64,000 bases of DNA, taken from contig OY755039.1 in NCBI GenBank assembly GCA_963576565.1, positions 81,157,955 through 81,221,954 of the forward strand. The letters are read 5' to 3'. The translations under genes were made by a program, and so were the position numbers. How positions within the stretch are numbered: the stretch's first letter is position 1; the number at the start of each line of letters is the position of its first letter. Under the pieces are notes generated by a model. It searched no databases and was not told the origin of the DNA. It saw nothing but the letters and a program-made list of their open reading frames with translations. Positions 23,438 through 35,206 of the stretch are shown one piece after another. The DNA comes from Aspidapion aeneum. Its lineage: Eukaryota; Arthropoda; Insecta; Coleoptera; Brentidae.

Positions 23438-23904
23438 TGTTGCGTATTCATTCATTTTACTTATAGATGATAAGCTAGATATTAATATTGGTATTTTTTA
23501 TTTTTACTCCCATATTTTGAGTAGCACTATATGTCTATTCCATTGCCCCTATATTTTTCATTCCTACTATATTTCCCCTCTACGACAAGTAAGAAGCAAG
23601 AAGGCATCCAAAATATGGAGGGGACGCACCATCTCTTCGATCAACGAGCACCGCAGCAGCACGCGTCGCCCTATTATCCCCAAAATCAATTAGTGAAATC
23701 CTCTAAAATAATTAAATATTCTAATCACATATAGTGACTTTAAAGTGCCTTCCCTTAATTATAAATCAAAAGTGCGTCACGGAAAACACAGCAGGAACAA
23801 CGGTGGAGAATAACGTACCAGCAGCCATTAAGGTAACTTGTCAACCCATTTCCATATTTATAGTTATCCCATTAACCTATTTTAATTATCTCCGCTCCCC
23901 CACA
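23438..23904 (+). repeat. 3' LTR of BEL element B
   Basis: 467 bp, about 99.6% identical by eye to 17029-17495 (differences near 23490 and 23638). It is followed by target duplication CACTC (23905-23909) and the resumption of element A. Confidence 0.93.
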
Positions 23905-26900
23905 CACTCCTTTACTTAATTTCGAAGCAATTGTTGTTCCACAACTATGTTCCAATATGCCTACATTCACTTTGAACGATAATCAGTGGAAACACTTGGA
24001 AAACCTTAAACTTGCCGACCCATCTTATTTCAAATCTAGACCTGTGGACCTGGTTATTGGTTGCGAGCTATTCGCACAGATATTCAAGGAGGGCAGGGTT
24101 CTTGGACAGGTAGGGCAGCCTTCAGCCCTTGAAACTATCTTTGGCTGGGTCGCCATGGGAAAGGTTGACGAAGTAGGTAGTCTTACGGAACGAACCAGTT
24201 GTTTTTTAACGAGTCATTCACCTCCTTTAGAGGTCATTCTCCCTAGGTTTTGGGAAATCGAACATTTGCCTAAAAAACAAATCTTATCAAAGAAAGAAAA
24301 ACAGGCAGAATCAATTTTTACTGCTAGTGTAGTATGGCAACCGAGCGGTAGATTCATGGTAGATCTTCCGTTTAAAGATAAAATAAACCCTGACCTAGGA
24401 AATACTTATCCGCAAGCTTATCGTAGATTTTTACTTCTAGAAAATAGATTAATCAAAAATCCTGATCTGTACACTGCCTATTCAAGTTTCATGCAAGACT
24501 ATATCGATTCTAATCATATGAGTCTAGTTTTACCTAGTCAACCAAAAGTCGACGTATCATGTTTTTTAGCACATCATTGCGTACTAAAGCCGGAAAGCTT
24601 AAGTACAAAATTAAGGGTAGTCTGGGATTGTTCGGCAGTCACCCCAAAAAATATTAGTCTCAATGATACGTTGTTATCTGGACCGAAACTTCAAAGGGAT
24701 ATTGCTTCTTTACTCCTTACGTTTCGTCTTAATCCTATTGCCTACATTGCTGATATCAGATGTTCCGTCAAGTCCTTATCAATCCTTATCACCGTCCTTA
24801 TCAAAGGATATTGTGGAGGTTTTCTCCACATGACCCACTTTCAGTGTGGGAACTTTCTACTGTCACTTTTGGCATGACATGCTCACCTTTTCTAGCCATG
24901 CGTACCTTAAATGAGCTGGCAGAGAGAGAAAAGGAACGTTTTCCTATGGCTAGTACTGTTCTAAAAACGTCAATCTATATCGATGATATATTGGGAACTA
25001 GCCCTTCGCTTTCTGAAGCTCTCTCCCTTCAAACAGAACTCAATGATTTGTTGAAGTCGGGAGGATTTGAACTTAAAAAATGGGAAGCAATTGTCCCGAG
25101 TTATTGGCAACATTGCCAGAGTCCGATCGTCAAATGCCTCTCTCTTTCGACAAGGAGGAACCCCACTTTATCAAAGTTTTAGGACTTCAATGGCATCCAA
25201 AAAACGACATTTTTTCTTATCAATGCCGAATGAAGGAAAAACCCCCAACCAAACGTGCTATTTTATCTATCATAGGAACAATCTTCGATCCCTTAGGTTT
25301 TCTTTGTCCCTTGTTGCTACAAGCAAAATTTATTTTGCAACAGTTGTGGATATCAAAAATAGGCTGGGACGAAGAACCAGATTCTTCTATCATCGACTCT
25401 TGGAACAAACTTCGTTCTGAATTCCCGCTTCTTTCCAATTTACAATTACCCCGACAAATCAAACTGTCAAAAACCAATACCTGTCAAATCATCGGCTTCT
25501 GTGACGCTTCAATTCGAGGCTACGCAGGCGTCGTATATTTTCGTGTAGAAGAGGAAAATAATATATCTGTTTCTCTCATATCTGCAAAATCTAGGGTCGC
25601 GCCTATAAAGTCACAAACTTTGGCTTGGAAACTGAAACTTGGAATTAATTGACTTCGTTTTATCTAGCTATGAAGGAAAAATAACTTTTACAAATATCGT
25701 TACTTTCTGCGATTCGCAAGTCGTATTGCACTGGCTTTCATCCCCTCCTAATCGCTGGCAAACCTTTGTTGGAAATCGAGTCAGTAGAATCCAAGAAATC
25801 ATTCCCTCAAACTCGTGGCGCTACATTCCTTCTGCTTTAAATGCAGCCGATATTGCGTCACGAGGGGCCACCCCTTCACAGCTCATGTCACATGACATGT
25901 GGTGGAACGCACCGTCGTTTTTGTGGTCTCCCGAAAACGAATGGCCCGATTTTCACAAATCAAAAAAGCCGATTGATTTCGGAGATATTAATCTGGAGGA
26001 AAAGCCAAAGGTCTGTTGCAATGCGATAATTGATGTTAACTTCTTAGATCAGCTTCTTATCAAATATTCATCTATATCAAAAATTCAACGTATCATTTGT
26101 TATGTCCTTCGAATAGTTAACTTTTTTCAAAACCATTCCTATCAAAAACCCACTAAGCCGCCGGACCAAAAAGTTATTTTTGAGAATATTGTTTTTCCTA
26201 CCACCGGTGAGATGCAAAGTGCGTTATACCTTCTTATCAAACGCATTCAAGGTTCTTGTTTTTCTGAGCTTTTTTCCGCGTTATCTAAGGATAAACCAAT
26301 ACCGAAACCTTTACGAAAACTTTCACCTTTTCTTGATGAAAATAATATCATTAAAGTCGGTGGCAGATTACAAAAATCTGACCTTTTGTCTTATTCTGCA
26401 AAACACCCCGTCTTACTTTCGAGTAACCATCGTTTAACTACTCTTCTTATCGAGTCCGCTCATCGACAATACCTTCATCCTGGGTTTAAAACATTACATA
26501 ATCTGCTTTTACAGCAATTTTGGATATTATCTGCTAGACGGGCAATTCAAAGAACCATATCCAAGTGCTTGCAGTGTTTTAGAGTCAACCCTAAACCCTA
26601 TAGACCGCCCATAATGAGTTCACTTCCCGCTCATCGACTCAATCAACTTAAACCTTTTTCGAGTGTAGCTATCGACTTTTGTGGACCTTTCTTTGTGATT
26701 CCTCATCGTTACCGTGGTTGTAAAGCTTTCAAATCGTATGTCTGTGTGTTTGTCTGTACGGCCACACATTGCGTGCATTTGGAATTAACCATGGAACTGT
26801 CCACCGAAGGGTTCGTAGGTGCATTCCATCGATTCATTTCCAGACGCGGAAGCGTGACGCAATGCTGGTCAGATCAAGGCAGTAATTTTATAGGGTTTCG

Positions 26901-27258
26901 TAACCAATTACTTGAATACGCAAGAAGTGCTGCCACCAGACTTTCTATTCGTTGGCATCTGGGACCTCCTCTCAGTCCACATTTCAATGGCCTGGCAGAA
27001 GCTGGCGTCAAAAAATTTAAAACTCACTTTGTTCGAGTTGTCGGCGACCAGAAGTTGTCTATCATGGAGATGTCCACCCTTACCTGTCGCATAGAAGCCG
27101 TACTTAATAGTCGCCCTTTATCTCCTGCCTCTTCAGACCCACACGATCTTCAACCTCTTACCCCCGGGCATTTTTTGACCCTTGAACCCCTTAATTCAGA
27201 AATTCCGGAGTCAGATTTGTCCGAGGTTCCCCTAAATCGGCTCTCGAGATGGCAACCA
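23905..27258 (+). pseudogene. BEL element A pol, tandem copy 1
   Basis: Continuation of A's protease domain after element B (MPTFTLNDNQWKHLENLKLA, TIFGWVAMGKV), then RT, RNaseH and integrase. The repeated unit proper starts at 24188. Breaks: a 4-bp deletion at about 24758 in the ADIKQMFRQV motif, a 1-bp deletion at about 25083 just after ELKKW, and a rearranged stretch at about 25630-25650 replacing part of the RNaseH segment LARLELLGAF. From 25639 the frame is open through RNaseH and integrase (IDFCGPF, WSDQGSNF, AEAGVKKF) to SRWQ at 27256, where it fuses in frame to the second copy. It lacks the 28-bp deletion found in copies 2 and 3 at the RNaseH/integrase border. Confidence 0.9.
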
Positions 27259-30200
27259 GAACGAACCAGTTGTTTTTTAACGAGTCATTCACCTCCTTTA
27301 GAGGTCATTCTCCCTAGGTTTTGGGAAATCGAACATTTGCCTAAAAAACAAATCTTATCAAAGGAAGAAAAACAGGCAGAATCAATTTTTACTGCTAGTG
27401 TAGTACGGCAACCGAGCGGTAGATTCATGGTAGATCTTCCGTTTAAAGATAAAATAAACCCTGACCTAGGAAATACTTATCGGCAAGCTTATCGTAGATT
27501 TTTACTTCTAGAAAATAGATTAATCAAAAATCCTGATCTGTACACTGCCTATTCAAGTTTCATGCAAGACTATATCGATTCTAATCATATGAGTCTAGTT
27601 TTACCTAGTCAACCAAAAGTCGACGTATCATGTTTTTTAGCACATCATTGCGTACTAAAGCCGGAAAGCTTAAGTACAAAATTAAGGGTAGTCTGGGATT
27701 GTTCGGCAGTCACCCCAAAAAATATTAGTCTCAATGATACGTTGTTATCTGGACCGAAACTTCAAAGGGATATTGCTTCTTTACTCCTTACGTTTCGTCT
27801 TAATCCTATTGCCTACATTGCTGATATCAAACAGATGTTCCGTCAAGTCCTTATCAATCCTTATCACCGTCCTTATCAAAGGATATTGTGGAGGTTTTCT
27901 CCACATGACCCACTTTCAGTGTGGGAACTTTCTACTGTCACTTTTGGCATGACATGCTCACCTTTTCTAGCCATGCGTACCTTAAATGAGCTGGCAGAGA
28001 GAGAAAAGGAACGTTTTCCTAAGGCTAGTACTGTTCTAAAAACGTCAATCTATATCGACGATATCTTGGGAACTAGCCCTTCGCTTTCTGAAGCTCTCTC
28101 CCTTCAAACAGAACTCAATGATTTGTTGAAGTCGGGAGGATTTGAACTTAAAAAATGGGCAAGCAATTGTCCCGAGTTATTGGCAACATTGCCAGAGTCC
28201 GATCGTCAAATGCCTCTCTCTTTCGACAAGGAGGAACCCCACTTTATCAAAGTTTTAGGACTTCAATGGCATCCAAAAAACGACATTTTTTCTTATCAAT
28301 GCCGAATGAAGGAAAAACCCCCAACCAAACGTGCTATTTTATCTATCATAGGAACAATCTTCGATCCCTTAGGTTTTCTTTGTCCCTTGTTGCTACAAGC
28401 AAAATTTATTTTGCAACAGTTGTGGATATCAAAAATAGGCTGGGACGAAGAACCAGATTCTTCTATCATCGACTCTTGGAACAAACTTCGTTCTGAATTC
28501 CCGCTTCTTTCCAATTTACAATTACCCCGACAAATCAAACTGTCAAAAAGCAATACCTGTCAAATCATCGGCTTCTGTGACGCTTCAATTCGAGGCTACG
28601 CAGGCGTCGTATATTTTCGTGTAGAAGAGGAAAATAATATATCTGTTTCTCTCATATCTGCAAAATCTAGGGTCGCGCCTATAAAGTCACAAACTTTGGC
28701 TAGGCTAGAACTCCTAGGCGCATTTCTTTTAAGCGAATTAATTGACTTCGTTTTATCTAGCTATGAAGGAAAAATAACTTTTACAAATATCGTTACTTTC
28801 TGCGATTCGCAAGTCGTATTGCACTGGCTTTCATCCCCTCCTAATCGCTTGCAAACCTTTGTTGAAAATCGAGTCAGTAGAATCCAAGAAATCATTCCCT
28901 CAAACTCGTGGCGCTACATTCCTTCTGCTTTAAATGCAGCCGATATTGCGTCACGAGGGGCCACCCCTTCACAGCTCATGTCACATGACATGTGGTGGAA
29001 CGCACCGTCGTTTTTGTGGTCTCCCGAAAAAGGCCGATTGATTTCGGAGATATTAATCTGGAGGAAAAGCCAAAGGTCTGTTGCAATGCGATAATTGATG
29101 TTAACTTCTTAGATCAGCTTCTTATCAAATATTCATCTATATCAAAAATTCAACGTATCATTTGTTATGTCCTTCGAATAGTTAACTTTTTTCAAAACCA
29201 TTCCTATCAAAAACCCACTAAGCCGCCGGACCAAAAAGTTATTTTTGAGAATATTGTTTTTCCTACCACCGGTGAGATGCAAAGTGCGTTATACCTTCTT
29301 ATCAAACGCATTCAAGGTTCTTGTTTTTCTGAGCTTTTTTCCGCGTTATCTAAGGATAAACCAATACCGAAACCTTTACGAAAACTTTCACCTTTTCTTG
29401 ATGAAAATAATATCATTAAAGTCGGTGGCAGATTACAAAAATCTGACCTTTTGTCTTATTCTGCAAAACACCCCGTCTTACTTTCGAGTAACCATCGTTT
29501 AACTACTCTTCTTATCGAGTCCGCTCATCGACAATACCTTCATCCTGGGTTTAAAACATTACATAATCTGCTTTTACAGCAATTTTGGATATTATCTGCT
29601 AGACGGGCAATTCAAAGAACCATATCCAAGTGCTTGCAGTGTTTTAGAGTCAACCCTAAACCCTATAGACCGCCCATAATGAGTTCACTTCCCGCTCATC
29701 GACTCAATCAACTTAAACCTTTTTCGAGTGTAGCTATCGACTTTTGTGGACCTTTCTTTGTGATTCCTCATCGTTACCGTGGTTGTAAAGCTTTCAAATC
29801 GTATGTCTGTGTGTTTGTCTGTACGGCCACACATTGCGTGCATTTGGAATTAACCATGGAACTGTCCACCGAAGGGTTCGTAGGTGCATTCCATCGATTC
29901 ATTTCCAGACGCGGAAGCGTGACGCAATGCTGGTCAGATCAAGGCAGTAATTTTATAGGGTTTCGTAACCAATTACTTGAATACGCAAGAAGTGCTGCCA
30001 CCAGACTTTCTATTCGTTGGCATCTGGGACCTCCTCTCAGTCCACATTTCAATGGCCTGGCAGAAGCTGGCGTCAAAAAATTTAAAACTCACTTTGTTCG
30101 AGTTGTCGGCGACCAGAAGTTGTCTATCATGGAGATGTCCACCCTTACCTGTCGCATAGAAGCCGTACTTAATAGTCGCCCTTTATCTCCTGCCTCTTCA

Positions 30201-30323
30201 GACCCACACGATCTTCAACCTCTTACCCCCGGGCATTTTTTGACCCTTGAACCCCTTAATTCAGAAATTCCGGAGTCAGATTTGTCCGAGGTTCCCCTAA
30301 ATCGGCTCTCGAGATGGCAACCA
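27259..30323 (+). pseudogene. BEL element A pol, tandem copy 2 (chimeric middle unit)
   Basis: 3065-bp unit starting at ERTSCFLTSHSPPLE, directly after the integrase C-terminus of copy 1. RT is intact here (ADIKQMFRQV, SIYIDDILGT with the catalytic Y-I-D-D). A 28-bp deletion at about 29030 shifts the frame between RNaseH and integrase, so the first long frame ends at 29094 and integrase continues in another frame from about 28992. Before this point the copy shares diagnostic bases with copy 3; after 29161 it shares them with copy 1. It ends in the same SRWQ-to-PERTSC fusion at 30322. Confidence 0.9.
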
Positions 30324-33300
30324 GAACGAACCAGTTGTTTTTTAACGAGTCATTCACCTCCTTTAGAGGTCATTCTCCCTAGGTTTTGGGAAATCGAACA
30401 TTTGCCTAAAAAACAAATCTTATCAAAGGAAGAAAAACAGGCAGAATCAATTTTTACTGCTAGTGTAGTACGGCAACCGAGCGGTAGATTCATGGTAGAT
30501 CTTCCGTTTAAAGATAAAATAAACCCTGACCTAGGAAATACTTATCGGCAAGCTTATCGTAGATTTTTACTTCTAGAAAATAGATTAATCAAAAATCCTG
30601 ATCTGTACACTGCCTATTCAAGTTTCATGCAAGACTATATCGATTCTAATCATATGAGTCTAGTTTTACCTAGTCAACCAAAAGTCGACGTATCATGTTT
30701 TTTAGCACATCATTGCGTACTAAAGCCGGAAAGCTTAAGTACAAAATTAAGGGTAGTCTGGGATTGTTCGGCAGTCACCCCAAAAAATATTAGTCTCAAT
30801 GATACGTTGTTATCTGGACCGAAACTTCAAAGGGATATTGCTTCTTTACTCCTTACGTTTCGTCTTAATCCTATTGCCTACATTGCTGATATCAAACAGA
30901 TGTTCCGTCAAGTCCTTATCAATCCTTATCACCGTCCTTATCAAAGGATATTGTGGAGGTTTTCTCCACATGACCCACTTTCAGTGTGGGAACTTTCTAC
31001 TGTCACTTTTGGCATGACATGCTCACCTTTTCTAGCCATGCGTACCTTAAATGAGCTGGCAGAGAGAGAAAAGGAACGTTTTCCTAAGTCTAGTACTGTT
31101 CTAAAAACGTCAATCTATATCGACGATATCTTGGGAACTAGCCCTTCGCTTTCTGAAGCTCTCTCCCTTCAAACAGAACTCAATGATTTGTTGAAGTCGG
31201 GAGGATTTGAACTTAAAAAATGGGCAAGCAATTGTCCCGAGTTATTGGCAACATTGCCAGAGTCCGATCGTCAAATGCCTCTCTCTTTCGACAAGGAGGA
31301 ACCCCACTTTATCAAAGTTTTAGGACTTCAATGGCATCCAAAAAACGACATTTTTTCTTATCAATGCCGAATGAAGGAAAAACCCCCAACCAAACGTGCT
31401 ATTTTATCTATCATAGGAACAATCTTCGATCCCTTAGGTTTTCTTTGTCCCTTGTTGCTACAAGCAAAATTTATTTTGCAACAGTTGTGGATATCAAAAA
31501 TAGGCTGGGACGAAGAACCAGATTCTTCTATCATCGACTCTTGGAACAAACTTCGTTCTGAATTCCCGCTTCTTTCCAATTTACAATTACCCCGACAAAT
31601 CAAACTGTCAAAAAGCAATACCTGTCAAATCATCGGCTTCTGTGACGCTTCAATTCGAGGCTACGCAGGCGTCGTATATTTTCGTGTAGAAGAGGAAAAT
31701 AATATATCTGTTTCTCTCATATCTGCAAAATCTAGGGTCGCGCCTATAAAGTCACAAACTTTGGCTAGGCTAGAACTCCTAGGCGCATTTCTTTTAAGCG
31801 AATTAATTGACTTCGTTTTATCTAGCTATGAAGGAAAAATAACTTTTACAAATATCGTTACTTTCTGCGATTCGCAAGTCGTATTGCACTGGCTTTCATC
31901 CCCTCCTAATCGCTTGCAAACCTTTGTTGGAAATCGAGTCAGTAGAATCCAAGAAATCATTCCCTCAAACTCGTGGCGCTACATTCCTTCTGCTTTAAAT
32001 GCAGCCGATATTGCGTCACGAGGGGCCACCCCTTCACAGCTCATGTCACATGACATGTGGTGGAACGCACCGTCGTTTTTGTGGTCTCCCGAAAAAGGCC
32101 GATTGATTTCGGAGATATTAATCTGGAGGAAAAGCCAAAGGTCTGTTGCAATGCGATAATTGATGTTAACTTCTTAGATCAGCTTCTTATCAAATATTCA
32201 TCTATATCAAAAATTCAACGTATCAATTGTTATGTCCTTCGAATAGTTAACTTTTTTCAAAACCATTCCTATCAAAAACCCACTAAGCCGCCGGACCAAA
32301 AAGTTATTTTTGAGAATATTGTTTTTCCTACCATCGGTGAGATGCAAAGTGCGTTATACCTTCTTATCAAACGCGTTCAAGGTTCTTGTTTTTCTGAGCT
32401 TTTTTCCGCGGTATCTAAGGATAAACCAATACCGAAACCTTTACGAAAACTTTCACCTTTTCTTGATGAAAATAATATCATTAGAGTCGGTGGCAGATTA
32501 CAAAAATCTGACCTTTTGTCTTATTCTGCAAAACACCCCGTCTTACTTTCGAGTAACCATCGTTTAACTACTCTTCTTATCGAGTCCGCTCATCGACAAT
32601 ACCTTCATCCTGGGTTTAAAACATTACATAATCTGCTTTTACAGCAATTTTGGATGTTATCTGCTAGACGGGCAATTCAAAGAACCATATCCAAGTGCTT
32701 GCAGTGTTTTAGAGTCAACCCTAAACCCTATAGACCGCCCATAATGAGTTAACTTCCTGCTCATCGACTCAATCAACTTAAACCTTTTTCGAGTGTAGCT
32801 ATCGACTTTTGTGGACCTTTCTTTGTGATTCCTCATCGTTACCGTGGTTGTAAAGCTTTCAAATCGTATGTCTGTGTGTTTGTCTGTACGGCCACACATT
32901 GCGTGCATTTGGAATTAACCATGGAACTGTCCACCGAAGGGTTCGTAGGTGCATTCCATCGATTCATTTCCAGACGCGGAAGCGTGACGCAATACTGGTC
33001 AGATCAAGGCAGTAATTTTATAGGGTTTCGTAACCAATTACTTGAATACGCAAGAAGTGCTGCCACCAGACTTTCTATTCGTTGGCATCTGGGACCTCCT
33101 CTCAGTCCACATTTCAATGGCCTGGCAGAAGCTGGCGCCAAAAGTTTTAAAACTCACTTTGTTCGAGTTGTCGGCGACCAGAAGTTGTCTATCATGGAGA
33201 TGTCCACCCTTACCTGTCGCATAGAAGCCGTACTTAATAGTCGCCCTTTATCTCCTGCCTCTTCAGACCCACACGATCTTCAACCTCTTACCCCCGGGCA

Positions 33301-33574
33301 TTTTTTGACCCTTGAACCCCTTAATTCAGAAATTCCGGAGTCAGATTTGTCGCTAGAACAGCGACACAAGTGGGCTGATTCGTCCCCAAATATCAAATTA
33401 AATGATTTGGTTATCATAACAAGTGATCACATTCAATCACCTTTGAAATGGCCGGTCGGTCGGGTCATCGAACTGCATCCCGGCGGGGACGGTCAGGTGC
33501 GTGTTGCGACGGTACAAACGGTTACCGGTGTTTATAAGCGGCCAGTTGTAAAACTGTGCCTTTTGCCAAATTAA
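30324..33574 (+). pseudogene. BEL element A pol, tandem copy 3 and pol end
   Basis: Third unit, with intact RT (SIYIDDILGT), the same 28-bp deletion at about 32095, a private stop TAA at 32750-32752 (TCA in the other copies) and then integrase with WSDQGSNF. Near 33350 the C-terminal part jumps from ESDLS to LEQRHKWADS: roughly 35 residues, including the NRLSRWQ segment, are missing. The end VKLCLLPN with stop at 33572-33574 is the normal BEL pol end. Copy 3 reads GAKSFKTHF where copies 1 and 2 read GVKKFKTHF; the Ser form matches the related elements B and D, so it looks ancestral. Confidence 0.9.
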
Positions 33575-33808
33575 AAGTAATTTTAATTTTTCTACCTATT
33601 ACCGGGTAATAAGGTTTTTCTTTATTTTTCGTTATTTTTTTTTTTATTTTTTGTTTGTTTGTTTTGCCTTTTTCGGGATTTCGTTATCTCTAAATAAACT
33701 TACGATACTTATCTGTTTTCATTCATTTATATTTATCGGTCGATTCTTTTCTTATATCTATATCTGTCCGGTTGAGATTCTAAAATTGTGTGTTTTGGAG
33801 GGCAGTTA
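33575..33808 (+). other. 3' untranslated region of BEL element A
   Basis: T-rich non-coding sequence between the pol stop and the 3' LTR. A purine-rich GGAGGGCAG just before 33809 is a possible polypurine tract. Confidence 0.7.
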
Positions 33809-34279
33809 TGTTAGCTCCCGCTAAATTTCGCGGTTGTTTATATATTTTTAAAACCACACAATTGTATGAAGGACATAGCGCTTTTCGCGTATTTGGACAT
33901 GCGCACCAACAACCGGAGAGATCCTTGTCGACCGCCTAGAGAAAATGGCGTGTTAATTTCGTTCTCCAACTATTTCAAATATCTACACCTGAAAGTGCTC
34001 GATTTTTGTGTACTGAAGCATAGAACCAGAAACTTCAGCCCTTCAGCTACGTGGTGACATCATTAGATCCAATCAGGGGCCCCTTAGAAGTGGAGAATTT
34101 GGCTGCAAACTGGTGAGTGCATTTGTATCTGATTACCGATGTGTGGTTCCAACAATTAACCTATGTACCTTATTAATTATTTCGTAATACATATCAATAT
34201 ATTTATGTTTGCTCGCGCTTTCATTAATTAAATTATACAGTCCATTGCATTTATCGTTTTTCTTACTGCGGGTATAACA
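33809..34279 (+). repeat. 3' LTR of BEL element A
   Basis: 471 bp, same length and ends as 14402-14872 with about six differences. It is followed by target duplication CCAGT (34280-34284). Confidence 0.93.
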
Positions 34280-34321
34280 CCAGTATAGAATCTTTTAGAG
34301 CCTAAAGCTATTAGGCCAGGT

Positions 34322-34786
34322 TGTTAGCTCCCGCTAAATTTCGCGGTTGTTTTTAAATTTTTAAAACCACACAATTGGATGACGGACAGAGTACATTTTT
34401 CGCGCATTTGACATGCGCACCAAGAATCAGAGAGATCCTTTCTACCGCCTCGAGAAAAATGGCGTGTTAATTGCTTTCTCCAACTATTACAAATTTCTAC
34501 ACTTGAAAGTGCTCGATTTTGGTGTACTGAAGCATAGAACTAGAAACTTCAGCCCTTCAGCTACGTGGTGCCATCATTAGATCAAGACAGGGGCCCCTGG
34601 AACGTGGAGAAATTGGCTGCAAACTGGTGAGTGCTTTGTTTCTGATTTCCGTTGTGTGGTACCAACAATTAACCTATGGACCTTTGATTATTTCGTGATT
34701 TCGTATCAATTAATTTATGTTTGTTCACGCTTTCATTTAATAAAATATATACAGTCCACTGCAGTTATCGTTTTTCTAACTGCGGG
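34322..34786 (+). repeat. 5' LTR of BEL element C
   Basis: Starts TGTTAGCTCCCGC like A's LTRs but differs by many substitutions and small indels. The last bases (ATAACA in A) appear lost, so the right boundary is approximate. Confidence 0.75.
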
Positions 34787-35206
34787 TTCCTTCGAACCGA
34801 ATTATTTAAATTTACTCCATACGACGGTATTAATAAGTCGGCCATTTTCACATTTTCGCCGAGATCACACGGCCTTGAATTTTTCCAATCGTATTGAACC
34901 GTAGATTTTCGTTCGTTCGACCTTCGGTTTCGGCGCAGTTCACCTGTTTTCGGTCCGCTGCTATGGTAACGCAGGGTTTACCGCGTGGTCACTTCAGTAA
35001 ACAAAAATCGAGAATCAATCAAAACAAACAAACAACATTTCTGTGATTAGATTTGTTCCATACCATTTCGATATTAAAACATTTTTCATCAATTGCGATA
35101 AATTAGTGCATATTTTCGACAATTCGTCATTTTTTCTATTTCAGAAGCATTAATTTAGCGTTAATTGTATATTTACCGACAATTTCGTCATTTCAAAGGT
35201 AAAATC

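Larger units (their letters stand above)
17029..23904 (+). mobile_element. BEL/Pao retrotransposon B, nested in element A
   Basis: Complete 6.9 kb insertion with 467-bp LTRs at 17029-17495 and 23438-23904 (TGTTGCGTATTC...CCCCCACA) and target duplication CACTC at 17024-17028 and 23905-23909. Element A's sequence resumes right after it, and the join matches the uninterrupted order in element C (36770-36800). The LTRs differ at only about two positions, so the insertion is young and younger than A. Its genes nevertheless carry several stops and frameshifts. Confidence 0.94.
14402..34279 (+). mobile_element. BEL/Pao retrotransposon A (with nested element B and tandem pol copies)
   Basis: A 19.9 kb unit bounded by two 471-bp LTRs (14402-14872, 33809-34279) that start TGTTAGCTCC and end ATAACA. 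The 5-bp target duplication CCAGT lies at 14397-14401 and 34280-34284, so both ends come from a single insertion. Coding order is gag (15408), protease, RT, RNaseH, integrase, as in BEL/Pao. Removing nested element B (17029-23904 plus one CACTC copy) and the two surplus pol units (about 6.1 kb) leaves about 6.9 kb, the usual BEL/Pao size. The LTRs differ at about six positions (roughly 1.3%). It lies in an intron of the PPR gene, in the opposite orientation. Confidence 0.93.

Noticed and set aside
25639..29094. 1151-codon frame as a functional multi-domain protein
   Set aside because: It begins inside RNaseH of one pol copy and ends in a frameshift in the next; it is a product of tandem duplication, not a designed fusion.
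24188..33349. The three pol copies as separate BEL insertions
   Set aside because: No LTRs or target duplications lie between them, and junctions are identical; tandem duplication and crossover explain them. Assembly error remains possible and is noted in the finding.
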